Assembly: GCF_004745825.1 (NCBI RefSeq)
Contig: NZ_SRLA01000001.1
Location: 372,001 to 436,000, forward strand
From: Hymenobacter fodinae
GTDB lineage: Bacteria > Bacteroidota > Bacteroidia > Cytophagales > Hymenobacteraceae
Direction: 5' to 3'
DNA: 64,000 nucleotides
Shown here one piece after another: positions 36,816 to 45,231 of the stretch (position 1 is its first letter; every line of letters starts with the position of its first letter). A program made the position numbers and the translations under genes. The notes under the pieces were generated by a model. It ran no database searches, was not told the origin of the DNA, and worked only from the letters and a program-made list of their open reading frames with translations.

Positions 36816-37757
36816 TTACTTCTGTTCCCGCTTAGCCAGCACCTCCCGAATGGGCGTCCACCGAATTTCCGGGTATTGGTCGTTGTCGAGTGGCTCCAGT
36901 TTAGGTAGGCCCGTGAACATGTTGTGCATGTACTGCATGCCCTGCCACGGCGGAAACACCTCATCACGAGCTGGTACGAGCGTGCGAGTTACCTTAATCA
37001 TGGTAGCCAGGAAGCCTAGGCCACCTGCCCGCATCAAGCCAAATGATTCGCCGGTGGCGGCGCTGGCGGCAGCTTGTAGCCCCCGGATGCTAGCCACTTC
37101 GCCGGCCACCCGGAGGTAGCGGGGCGTAGCAGAGTCGAGGGCAGCAGCAGCGGTGAAGGCGGCGGTATCCTCGACGGTGGTGAAGTCCAGGGGCTGGTCG
37201 GCATCACCCCAGTACAGAATGCGCTTGAGTCCAAACAGCACTAGTGGGGCCTGGCCAGTCAGCAAGTCCATGAACATGCCGTTGAGGACGGACGTGGCCT
37301 GAATGGGCTGCTGATCGAGGCGCTGGTTGAACTCCCGGCGCAGGTCGAGGTTGCGGTTGGAGCCGTCGGGCAGCTTGGTGTAATCAATGGAGTAGTCGGA
37401 GGGAATGAAGCGCGGTACCCCGGCCGCTACGGCTGCTTTTACCAGGCGCGTCTGCATGCCCACAATTACCTCCCGCAGCCCCGAAAGTGCCGATACTACG
37501 CAGTCGGCGCCCGCACAGGCGGCTGTGAGGGAGATGATGCTGTCAAAATTCACCTCCGTGAGCGTAGCGCCCAATTGGCGCAGGGCAATAGCTTCCGGCT
37601 TCGAACTGCTGCCCGGCCGCAGCAAAGCCCGCACGGTGGCACCGCGTTGCAGCAGGTGTTTGGCAATGCGGAAACCAAGGTCGCCGGTGGCACCCGCTAC
37701 TACAACTGTGGCGGGAGCTGATGTGGAGCGGGGCGAGGAAATAACTGGTTCAGCCAA
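36816..37757 (-). CDS. NmrA-like NAD(P)-binding protein
   Basis: Cytoplasmic Rossmann-fold protein of the NmrA/isoflavone-reductase branch of atypical short-chain dehydrogenases, 313 residues. The dinucleotide-binding start is VVVAGATGDLGFRIAKHLLQRGA, followed by VRALLRPGSS, and a central RFIPSDYSIDYT. Members act as reductases or as NAD(P)-sensing regulators; the substrate cannot be assigned. It converges with the PA14-OmpA gene with only 10 bases between stop codons and no terminator visible. Confidence 0.82.
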   Translation of the reverse strand: MAEPVISSPRSTSAPATVVVAGATGDLGFRIAKHLLQRGATVRALLRPGSSSKPEAIALRQLGATLTEVNFDSIISLTAACAGADCVVSALSGLREVIVGMQTRLVKAAVAAGVPRFIPSDYSIDYTKLPDGSNRNLDLRREFNQRLDQQPIQATSVLNGMFMDLLTGQAPLVLFGLKRILYWGDADQPLDFTTVEDTAAFTAAAALDSATPRYLRVAGEVASIRGLQAAASAATGESFGLMRAGGLGFLATMIKVTRTLVPARDEVFPPWQGMQYMHNMFTGLPKLEPLDNDQYPEIRWTPIREVLAKREQK

Positions 37758-37906
37758 AATAGGAGCGGTGAAGTGGTCGGAGGAATGCGGTAAAGTAACG
37801 CGCTACGGAAAGCGCAACGCTAGGAGTCGATAATACACAGATGTCCCGCAGAAGGTTGTTGACAATCAACAGCAAGGCTCCAGGCTTACTGCATGGGCAT
37901 TGAACT

Positions 37907-38010
37907 AGAACGTCATTCCGAGCTTGTCGAGGAATCTCGCGTGCTGACGCTAGGATCAGCATTACAACACTGGCATGCGAGATTCCTCGACAAGCTCGGA
38001 ATGACGTTCT
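37907..38010. repeat. REP-like inverted repeat, ATTCC/GGAAT subfamily
   Basis: Arms 37907-37940 and 37977-38010 are perfect 34-base inverted copies. Each holds the internal stem ATTCC/GGAAT. A run TTTTT follows the right arm at 38011, so the element could also terminate plus-strand transcription. It lies in the 397-base gap before the ene-reductase. Confidence 0.88.
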
Positions 38011-38154
38011 TTTTGCCCAATTCGATAAGCTGAATACCCAGCAGTAACTGGTAACAAAAAATAAATGTAACCGTGGCGGAAACATATATGTAGCTACCCG
38101 AGTTGCTACGCGCTGAATCCGCAGGCAGCGGGTTCTCACTATATAGACTTCATC

Positions 38155-39288
38155 ATGAGCCAAACCACCAATCTGTTCACGCCCGTGCAAGTGGGCGCCC
38201 TCACGCTGCCCAACCGCTTCGCCATGGCCCCCATGACGCGCAGCCGCGCCACCAATGAGGCCACCGTCCCCACGGAGTCTGTGGTGAAATACTACGTACA
38301 GCGCGCGTCGGCCGGCCTGATTATTTCAGAAGGCTCGCAGGTGTCGCCCCAGGGGGTAGGTTACATCAACACGCCCGGCATCTACTCGGAGGAGCAGGTA
38401 GCCGGCTGGAAAAAGGTAACCGACGCGGTGCACGCCGCCGGGGGCCGCATTTTCATTCAGCTCTGGCACGTGGGCCGCGTGTCGCACCCGTTCTTCCATA
38501 ATGGCGAGCTGCCCGTAGGCCCCTCGGCCATCAAGCCCGAAGGAGCTAAGGCCTTCACCGGCCAGGGCTTCGAGGACGTACCCACGCCCCGCGCCCTGGA
38601 GCTAAGCGAAATCTCGGGCGTAGTAGACCAGTTCCGCCAGGCCGCTCGCAACGCCAAGCTGGCCGGCTTCGATGGGGCTGAAATCCACGGCGCCAACGGC
38701 TACCTGCTCGACCAGTTCATCCAAGACGGTTCCAACCAGCGCACCGATGAGTATGGTGGCAGCGTGGAAAACCGCACCCGTTTTGCGCTCGAAGTAGTGC
38801 AGGCCGTAGTGGACGAGTTAGGCGCCGACCGCGTAGGCATCCGCCTCTCGCCCCAGGGCAGCCACAGCATCAAAGACTCCGACCCGGTGCGCACCTTCAG
38901 CTACGTGACCGAGCAACTCAATAAGTTTAACCTGGCCTACCTGCACGTAATTGAAGCCCTGCCCGGCCACCCCATGGCCCAGCCCCAGGCTCCGGCCGTA
39001 GCCGCGCACCTGCGTAAAATCTTCAACGGCACTTTCATCCTGAACGGTGGCTACACCCAGGAAACCGCCGATAAGGCTCTGGCCAACAACGAAGCCGACG
39101 TAATTGCCTTCGGTGTACCGTTCATCGCCAACCCCGACTTGGTAGAACGTTTCCGCATCGGGGCCGCCCTCAACACCCCCGACCCCAGCACCTTCTACGT
39201 GCCCGGTGACAAAGGCTACATCGACTACCCCTCCCTGCAAGACCAGGGCGTAGACACGAAAGAGCCCGTTGATTACCAGAACAACTAA
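38155..39288 (+). CDS. Old-yellow-enzyme-family alkene reductase
   Basis: Cytoplasmic FMN enzyme that reduces activated carbon-carbon double bonds with NAD(P)H (NemA/OYE family), acting on enones and other electrophiles. 377 residues: LFTPVQVGALTLPNRFAMAPMTRSRA, QLWHVGRVSHP, the active-site HGANGYLLDQF with substrate-binding His and Asn, and the phosphate-binding ADVIAFGVPFIANPDL. The physiological substrate is unknown. It stands between a REP-like repeat and its own terminator, so is probably monocistronic. Confidence 0.95.
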   Translation: MSQTTNLFTPVQVGALTLPNRFAMAPMTRSRATNEATVPTESVVKYYVQRASAGLIISEGSQVSPQGVGYINTPGIYSEEQVAGWKKVTDAVHAAGGRIFIQLWHVGRVSHPFFHNGELPVGPSAIKPEGAKAFTGQGFEDVPTPRALELSEISGVVDQFRQAARNAKLAGFDGAEIHGANGYLLDQFIQDGSNQRTDEYGGSVENRTRFALEVVQAVVDELGADRVGIRLSPQGSHSIKDSDPVRTFSYVTEQLNKFNLAYLHVIEALPGHPMAQPQAPAVAAHLRKIFNGTFILNGGYTQETADKALANNEADVIAFGVPFIANPDLVERFRIGAALNTPDPSTFYVPGDKGYIDYPSLQDQGVDTKEPVDYQNN

Positions 39289-39314
39289 CTGGCTTAGGTC
39301 TAGTTAGATCTCGG

Positions 39315-39350
39315 AAAACCCGTCTCGGCGCAAGCTAGGGCGGGTTTTCT
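39315..39350 (+). terminator. Terminator of the alkene reductase gene
   Basis: AAAACCCG (39315-39322) pairs with CGGGTTTT (39341-39348), followed by CTTATT. Confidence 0.8.
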
Positions 39351-39365
39351 TATTGTGCAGTATTT

Positions 39366-39406
39366 GCACGTCATGTCGAGCTAGTCGAGACATCTCGCGT
39401 GCTGAT
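39366..39406. repeat. REP-like half element, ATGTC/GACAT subfamily
   Basis: One arm with stem ATGTC and GACAT, then CTCGCGTGCTGA, without an inverted partner. It abuts the complete element at 39432. Confidence 0.7.
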
Positions 39407-39431
39407 GGTGCCAAAGCAACCTTCCTAAAAG

Positions 39432-39532
39432 CACGTCATCCTGAGCTTGCGAAGGATCTTCTCACATCAGCACGAGGCGCTAGGCCAGTTGTTCCTGTGT
39501 GGGATGATCCTTCGCAAGCTCAGGATGACGTG
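39432..39532. repeat. REP-like inverted repeat, ATCCT/AGGAT subfamily
   Basis: Arms 39432-39460 and 39506-39532 are near-perfect inverted copies with internal stem ATCCT/AGGAT. The spacer contains CTAGGCCA. Confidence 0.88.
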
Positions 39533-39623
39533 TTAGTGGTTGGTCAGTTGGTTACCACTGCAACGTTAGCTGTCGAGGTCGAAATCTGCGTAAGGTGGAT
39601 AACTCAACCATACTCCGCTACCC

Positions 39624-40610
39624 ATGGCCGCTAAGAAAACCACTAGCCCTTCCGATTCTACCAACCCTGCTCCCAAAAAATCAGCCGCTACGCCGGCCGC
39701 TAAGCAAGCTGCTGCTGCGGCCTCTGAGGCGCCCAAGCCCGTGAAGAGGCCTACGGCCAAGGAAATGAAGGAGCACGCGCAAAAGCTGCCCTACCCCGGC
39801 AAGCAGGCCGACATGAAGCTGCAGCCGGCCATGGACTTCTCTACCTACCGGGCCGCCGGCAAGCTGCAGGATAAGATTGCCCTGGTAACCGGCGCCGACT
39901 CCGGCATCGGGCGGGCCGTGGCCGTGGCCTTTGCCATGGAGGGCGCCCACGTGGCTGTGCTCTACAACGAAAACACCGTGGACGCTGAGGAAACCAAGCG
40001 CCTCATAGAAGCCCAGGACCGCCAATGCCTGCTGCTGCAACTAGACGTGCGTGACCCGGAGCAGTGTAAGCAGTCCGTACGCCTGACTCGCCAGGAGCTA
40101 GGCGGCCTCAACATTCTGGTTAACAACGCGGCCTTCCAAATGAGCCAGGAGAAGTTCGAGGACATTTCCGAAGAGCAGATTCGGCGCACTTTCGATACCA
40201 ACATTCTCGGCTACATCTGGATGGCCCAGGCTGCCATTCCGCACCTCCAGGAGCACGACTGCATCATCAACACCGGCAGCATCGTAGGCCTCACCGGCAT
40301 CCCCATCTTGGTGGATTATGCCTGCACCAAGTCGGCCATTCATGCCCTCACCAAAAGCCTGGCTACCTACCTAGGCGAGCGTAATATCCGGGTGAACTGC
40401 GTGGTGCCCGGCCCGGTCTGGACGCCCAACATCCCCGGCACCATGCCGCAGGAGGAAATCGAAAAATTTGGTTACGAAGTAGCCCTGGCCCGCCCCGGTC
40501 AGCCCGAAGAACTGGCCCCCGCCTACGTGCTGCTAGCCTCTCAAGACGGCTCCTTCATGACCGGGTCCCTGGTGCACGTAACCGGCGGCAAAATGAGCAG
40601 CGACCAGTAG
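39624..40610 (+). CDS. Short-chain dehydrogenase/reductase, YghA-like, with Ala/Lys-rich N-terminal tail
   Basis: Cytoplasmic NAD(P)-dependent SDR of 328 residues. The first 50 residues are a low-complexity Ala/Lys/Pro tail. Then PYPGKQADMKLQP leads into the Rossmann start KIALVTGADSGIGRAVAVAFA, NNAAFQ, the catalytic Ser in NTGSIVG, and YACTKSA (Tyr and Lys). The shape, including GPVWTPNIPG and AYVLLASQDGSFMTG, is that of the E. coli YghA / Bacillus general-stress aldehyde or alcohol dehydrogenases. Substrate unknown. Confidence 0.9.
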   Translation: MAAKKTTSPSDSTNPAPKKSAATPAAKQAAAAASEAPKPVKRPTAKEMKEHAQKLPYPGKQADMKLQPAMDFSTYRAAGKLQDKIALVTGADSGIGRAVAVAFAMEGAHVAVLYNENTVDAEETKRLIEAQDRQCLLLQLDVRDPEQCKQSVRLTRQELGGLNILVNNAAFQMSQEKFEDISEEQIRRTFDTNILGYIWMAQAAIPHLQEHDCIINTGSIVGLTGIPILVDYACTKSAIHALTKSLATYLGERNIRVNCVVPGPVWTPNIPGTMPQEEIEKFGYEVALARPGQPEELAPAYVLLASQDGSFMTGSLVHVTGGKMSSDQ

Positions 40611-40654
40611 GGGAGGTTATAAAGCGATGAGGTAAAAGATGATATGCGGCAAAT

Positions 40655-40760
40655 ACCAGATCGTCATGCTGAGCGCAGCCGAAGCATCTCTACCGCTTCT
40701 CTAGGCCAGTGATTAGCCAGAGGTATAGATGCTTCGACAAGCTCAACATGACGGTCTGGT
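40655..40760. repeat. REP-like inverted repeat, ATGCT/AGCAT subfamily
   Basis: Arms 40655-40693 and 40723-40760. The left arm has a changed loop but intact ATGCT/AGCAT stem; the right arm has one change that keeps pairing as G-U. The spacer carries CTAGGCCA. Confidence 0.85.
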
Positions 40761-40780
40761 ATAAATCAACCAGTAAATCT

Positions 40781-40814
40781 AAAAGCGCTTTTTCTACCCA
40801 GGAAAGGCGCTTTT
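40781..40814 (+). terminator. Terminator downstream of the SDR gene
   Basis: AAAAGCGC (40781-40788) pairs with GCGCTTTT (40807-40814). It would work on either strand. Confidence 0.7.
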
Positions 40815-40897
40815 ACTGTTCAGCTAAAACATTCCGCTGGCTTAGCTCGTCAGTATAAGGCAAGCTCCTGAACCTCACCGGCTGACTTCCGACCTGA

Positions 40898-41497
40898 ATG
40901 GCTTCCCCTCACTACCCCGAAGGCACCGTGCGCGCCCTGCTCCAGTCCGACCTCGTGACGGAAGCCACCCGCGCCGCCCTGCTGCCCCGCCTCGATACAG
41001 TCCCTTACACCCCCCAGTTCTTCGACGATAACACGTTCGAGCTGCTGCGGGCGGTAGCGGCCCGCATCTATCCCCAGCCAGAGCGCACGGAGCCCATCGA
41101 GCTAGCTCCCGTGGTAGATAAGCGGCTGGCGGAGGGCGACTCCGATGGCTGGCGCTACGACGCCATGCCTCCCGACCGGGAGGCCTACCGCCTCGGGCTG
41201 GGCGGCATCAACCAGGCGGCCCAGGCCCTGTTCCAACAGCCGTTCGTGGCGCTTTCCGAAGCCCAGCAAGACCAGGTGATAGGGACGGTAGCCAACGGCA
41301 CCGCCCCCGGCGAAAACTGGCAGCAGCTACCCATCGACCGATTCTTCGAGGAGCTCCTGGCCGAGCTGACGGAGGCTTACTACTCGCACCCCTTGGCCCA
41401 GGAGGAAATTGGCTACGTGGGTATGGCCGACGTGCCCGGCTGGCAGCGCATCGAGCCCAACCAGTTGGAGGACCGCGAACCGAAGCCAGTGAACTAG
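40898..41497 (+). CDS. Gluconate 2-dehydrogenase subunit 3-like protein
   Basis: 199-residue protein of the family of small subunits that accompany GMC-type sugar dehydrogenases. The family core is seen in FFDDNTFELLRAVAARIYPQPE, IELAPVVDKRLAEGDSDGWRYD and GLGGINQAAQALF. Known members usually have a twin-arginine signal peptide that exports the complex; none is seen here, so this version is probably cytoplasmic. It is followed 150 bases later by the GMC oxidoreductase and is expected to bind it. Confidence 0.88.
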   Translation: MASPHYPEGTVRALLQSDLVTEATRAALLPRLDTVPYTPQFFDDNTFELLRAVAARIYPQPERTEPIELAPVVDKRLAEGDSDGWRYDAMPPDREAYRLGLGGINQAAQALFQQPFVALSEAQQDQVIGTVANGTAPGENWQQLPIDRFFEELLAELTEAYYSHPLAQEEIGYVGMADVPGWQRIEPNQLEDREPKPVN

Positions 41498-41647
41498 CAC
41501 CAGGTAGTGTAGTGAGGGGCAAGTTGCCGCTGTGCTGCTCCAAAGTGCCAGCGGTTTGCCTAGGCCACTTTGGTCACTAGGTCTTCGCTTCTCCCAGACC
41601 TCTGCCTGAGTCTCGCTACTCCCTACGAACTACTCATTACTAGCTAT

Positions 41648-43339
41648 ATGCCCGACGAAGAAGTACTGGAAGAAGGCGTGCTGAACCCAGTACAGCCGGA
41701 AATACAAGACCCATTGCTGAAAAGCATTCTGGCCGAAAACGAAGCGCTGCCCACCCAAGCACCCGTGGAGCTGGAGCAGCCCGCTCCCTTGCCCGACCCC
41801 GTGGACGAGGTGGACTGTGTGGTGATTGGCACCGGTGCCGGCGGCGCGCCCCTGCTGGCCCGCCTGGCTATGGCGGGCCTGAAAGTGGTAGCCCTGGAAG
41901 CCGGCCCCCGCCGTGACCCCACCAAGACCTACGCCACCGACGAAAAAGCCCAGCACTTCCTGTTTTGGAACGATGAGCGCCTTTCGGCCGGCCAGACTCC
42001 GGTGGCCTTCGGCAATAACAACTCCGGCACCGGCGTCGGCGGCTCCACCCTGCACTACACTGCCTACACCCCCCGCGCCCCCCGCGGCGACCTGCGCCTG
42101 TTCACCGACTTCGGCAAGGGCGTAGACTGGCCGTTTGGCATTGAGGAGCTGGAGCCTTACTACGAGGAGTTGGAGCACTTTCTGGGCGTAAGCGGCCCTG
42201 CTAGCTACCCCTGGGACCCCAACCGCCGCAAGAGCTACCCACTGGCTCCGCTGCCCCTGAACGGTGCCGCGCTGCTCATGCAGAAGGCCTGTGCACAGCT
42301 GGGCATCACTACCTCTCCGGCGGCCAACGCGGCCCTCTCGGCGCGGTACTACCAGGAGGGCATTGGCTGGCGCGAGGCCTGCACCAACCGGGGCTTCTGC
42401 CAGGCTGGCTGCAACCGCGGCGCCAAGGCCAGTATGGACGTAACCTTCCTGCCCCTGGCCGAAAGCTACGGGGCCGAAATCCGGGCCGATGCCTTCGTGA
42501 CGGAGATTGAGCGCGACGCTAAAGGCCGGGTGACGGCCGTGGTCTATACTCAGCACGGGGAGCAGAAGCGCCAGCGCTGCCGCCACCTGTTCCTGTGCGC
42601 CGGAGCCGTAGAAACGCCGCGCCTGCTTTTGCTCAATGAGTTGGCTCTCACCAGCGGGCAGGTGGGCAAGAACTTCATGGCCCACCCTGGCCTACAGGTG
42701 TGGGGCACGTTCGAGGAAGACATTCGCCCCTACAAAGGCATTCCCGGTGGCCTGATTTCCGAGGACACGCACCGGCCCAAAGACGCCGATTTTGCGGGAG
42801 GTTACTTGCTGCAAAGCATTGGGGTGATGCCCGTGACATTTGCCTCCCAGATGGCCCGCCGGCGCAAGCTCTGGGGCCAACCTCTGCGCGACTACATGCG
42901 CAGCTACAACCACACGGCCGGCATCAACATCCTCGGCGACTGTCTGCCCCACGAGAACAACTTCCTGGAACTAGCTGAGGAGAAAGACGCCCGCGGCCTG
43001 CCCAAGCCCCGCGTGCATTTCACGGCCCAGGAAAACGAGCAGCGCATGAACGCCCACGCTGAGCGCATTATGCGCCAGGTCTGGGAAGCCGCCGGGGCCC
43101 GCGACATCTGGGCCTTTGAGCGTTACGCCCACACCATCGGCACCGCCCGCATGGGCCTTAGCGGCGACGACGCAGTAGTAAATGCCGACGGCCGCGCCTT
43201 CGACGTGCCCAACCTCTACATCTGCGACAACTCCGTATTTCCCAGCGCCCTCAGCGTCAACCCCGCCCTCACGCTCATGGCCCTCAGCCTGCGCACCGCT
43301 GATAAATTTCTGGCCGCCCAACAGCGCCTGGATGGGTGA
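41648..43339 (+). CDS. GMC-family FAD-dependent oxidoreductase
   Basis: 563-residue flavoenzyme of the glucose-methanol-choline family, oxidising an alcohol or sugar hydroxyl. The FAD-binding start is CVVIGTGAGGAPLLARLAMAGLKVVALEAGP (about residues 58-88), with NSGTGVGGSTLHYT downstream, and the C-terminal catalytic part has YAHTIGTARMG and VNPALTLMAL. A Cys cluster (ACTNRGFCQAGCNRG, about 245-260) is typical of the gluconate-dehydrogenase-like branch. ATG 41648 is chosen over 41570 since the extra residues are unlike the family. No signal peptide or cytochrome partner is seen; the electron acceptor is unknown. Confidence 0.92.
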   Translation: MPDEEVLEEGVLNPVQPEIQDPLLKSILAENEALPTQAPVELEQPAPLPDPVDEVDCVVIGTGAGGAPLLARLAMAGLKVVALEAGPRRDPTKTYATDEKAQHFLFWNDERLSAGQTPVAFGNNNSGTGVGGSTLHYTAYTPRAPRGDLRLFTDFGKGVDWPFGIEELEPYYEELEHFLGVSGPASYPWDPNRRKSYPLAPLPLNGAALLMQKACAQLGITTSPAANAALSARYYQEGIGWREACTNRGFCQAGCNRGAKASMDVTFLPLAESYGAEIRADAFVTEIERDAKGRVTAVVYTQHGEQKRQRCRHLFLCAGAVETPRLLLLNELALTSGQVGKNFMAHPGLQVWGTFEEDIRPYKGIPGGLISEDTHRPKDADFAGGYLLQSIGVMPVTFASQMARRRKLWGQPLRDYMRSYNHTAGINILGDCLPHENNFLELAEEKDARGLPKPRVHFTAQENEQRMNAHAERIMRQVWEAAGARDIWAFERYAHTIGTARMGLSGDDAVVNADGRAFDVPNLYICDNSVFPSALSVNPALTLMALSLRTADKFLAAQQRLDG

Positions 43340-43351
43340 AGGCCAATTAGC

Positions 43352-43526
43352 AGAACATCAACTTCCCTCCTTAGATAAGGAGGGGTTGGGGGTGGTTGAT
43401 GGACATTGAACGACCACAACAACCTAGCCCAATACCCACTTGTCAACATCAAAACCAAACTGAACACCAGCTCCGTGGTCAACCACCCCCAACCCCTCCT
43501 CATCTGAGGAGGGGAGCTGATGTTCT
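43352..43526. repeat. Paired family A repeat upstream of the GH1-like gene
   Basis: Arms 43352-43399 and 43479-43526 are inverted 48-base copies, each with the GA-rich palindrome and the GGGGTGGTTGA tail. The right copy ends 11 bases before the chosen start of the GH1-like gene and would include the alternative start at 43520. Confidence 0.88.
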
Positions 43527-43537
43527 ATCACTTCCTC

Positions 43538-44875
43538 ATGGCCAAAAGCTTCCTGACCCATATCAAAGACAAGTTCGGCGACGGCACCTACGAGGGCGAC
43601 GAGTACGGGGGCGCGGCCGGTCACGACGGCAGCGGCCTACCCACCAATAGCCCCGGCAACTTCATGTTTGCTACCGGTATTGAGTGCTCGTACCCCACCA
43701 TTGGCCACGGCACTATCCGCCGCGACCTGCTGGCCGAAACCAACCACTACGCCCGCTACAAGGAAGACCTGGGCCTGGTGAAAGAGCTCGGCCTGAAGGT
43801 GCTGCGCTACAACCTGCCGTACTACCTCATCCACAAGGCGCCGGGCAAGTTCGACTGGGAGTTTGCCGACCAGGCCATGGCCGAAATCAAGCGCCTCGGC
43901 ATTACGCCCATTCTGGATCTGATGCACTTCGGCGTGCCAGACTGGATTGGCAACTTCCAGAACCCCGAGCTGCCGGTGCACTTTGCCGAGTACTGCGGGG
44001 CCGTGGCCAAGCGCTACCCCTGGGTGCGCTTCTACACGCCCGTAAACGAGATTTACGTGACAGCGCGGGCCTCGGCCAAGGATGGCATCTGGAACGAGCA
44101 GCTCAAGGACGACCGCGCCTTCATCACGGCCATGAAGCACATTGCGGCGGCCAGCATCATGGGTAACCAGCAGATTGCCCGCTACCGCCCCGACTGCATC
44201 ATCGTGCAAAGCGAGTCGGCGGAGTACATCCACGAAATGCGCGCCGTGGAGAGCGACGAAATTCGCCTGACCAACAAGCTCCGCTTCCTGTCCCTGGATT
44301 TGCTGTACGCCCACACCATTGATGCCGAAGTACTGCTCTACTGCCTGGATAACGGCTTGACTCGCAAGGAGCTAGAGTGGTTTATGGCCGGCGAGCCACC
44401 CGGCTACCAGATCATGGGCAATGACTACTACGGCCGCAACGAGCGCATCATCAAGCCTAACGGCGACTGGTGCTCCGCCGAAGACGTGCTGGGCTGGTAC
44501 ACCATGACGCGCCAGTACTACGAGCGGTACCGCAAGCCCGTGTTCCACACCGAAACCAACACCTTCAACGTGAAAGACGCCGAGTGCTGGCTCTGGAAGC
44601 AGTGGGTAAATGTGCAGCGCATCCGCCAGGACGGCGTGCCGGTGGTAGGATTCACCTGGTACAGCCTCCTCGACCAGCTCGACTGGGACATCAGCCTCGC
44701 CGAAAAACGCCTGTCCGTCAATGCCTGCGGACTCTATGACCTCGACCGGAAAATCCGCCCGGTAGGGGAGAGCTACAAAATGATGATTCAGGAGTTCGGC
44801 CAAATCACCATCATGCCCCACGGCGAAGTCTTCGAGTTCACCAGCCGCCCCGCTACGCTGAAGGTAGAGAAGTAG
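43538..44875 (+). CDS. Glycoside hydrolase family 1-like protein
   Basis: 445-residue TIM-barrel protein of the GH1 beta-glycosidase type, without a signal peptide. Recognisable parts are MFATGIECSYP, LGLKVLRYNLPYY, LMHFGVPDWIGNF, the acid/base region PVNEIYVTA (NE pair) and the nucleophile region FHTETNTF. These are shorter than and diverged from classic GH1 TFNEP and ITENG motifs, so substrate and even hydrolytic activity are uncertain. ATG 43538 is used because the ORF start at 43520 lies inside a mobile-type repeat. Position after the GMC pair suggests the three act on the same sugar compound. Confidence 0.85.
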   Translation: MAKSFLTHIKDKFGDGTYEGDEYGGAAGHDGSGLPTNSPGNFMFATGIECSYPTIGHGTIRRDLLAETNHYARYKEDLGLVKELGLKVLRYNLPYYLIHKAPGKFDWEFADQAMAEIKRLGITPILDLMHFGVPDWIGNFQNPELPVHFAEYCGAVAKRYPWVRFYTPVNEIYVTARASAKDGIWNEQLKDDRAFITAMKHIAAASIMGNQQIARYRPDCIIVQSESAEYIHEMRAVESDEIRLTNKLRFLSLDLLYAHTIDAEVLLYCLDNGLTRKELEWFMAGEPPGYQIMGNDYYGRNERIIKPNGDWCSAEDVLGWYTMTRQYYERYRKPVFHTETNTFNVKDAECWLWKQWVNVQRIRQDGVPVVGFTWYSLLDQLDWDISLAEKRLSVNACGLYDLDRKIRPVGESYKMMIQEFGQITIMPHGEVFEFTSRPATLKVEK

Positions 44876-44915
44876 GGGTGGCCTAGGGTAACTGCTAAAT
44901 ACCAAGGAGCTATTT

Positions 44916-45050
44916 CCCCTCCTCAGATGAGGAGGGGCTAGGGGTGGTTGACTGGCCTAGAACGACTTCTAGAACTAGAGCTAGTGGATGTTCAACGATT
45001 GGTCAACCACCCCCAACCCCTCCTCATCTGAGGAGGGGAGCTCATGTTCT
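44916..45050. repeat. Paired family A repeat
   Basis: Copy at 44916-44952 and inverted copy at 45002-45050. The spacer contains TGGCCTAG. It occupies much of the 356-base gap before the M16 protease pair. Confidence 0.88.
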
Positions 45051-45231
45051 GGTGAAAGCATACTAGGCCAGTTCCACCTCATCCATTCATTGACCAAAAC
45101 CAGCCGCCAATACCCTGGCTGAGTCGGTTCGTTGAATAGTTGCTTTTCTTATATAGGGTAGGATTAATTCTTTGATTCAGATTATGTAGGTTAGGAACAC
45201 TTTCTCATTCCTCACTTCCCATTCTCCTGAT

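Noticed and set aside
41630..42685. Long open frame antisense to the GMC gene
   Set aside because: Shadow frame; the GMC protein is complete on the plus strand.
43520..43537. Upstream ATG for the GH1-like gene
   Set aside because: It lies within the right arm of a family A repeat, so ATG 43538 is the more likely start.
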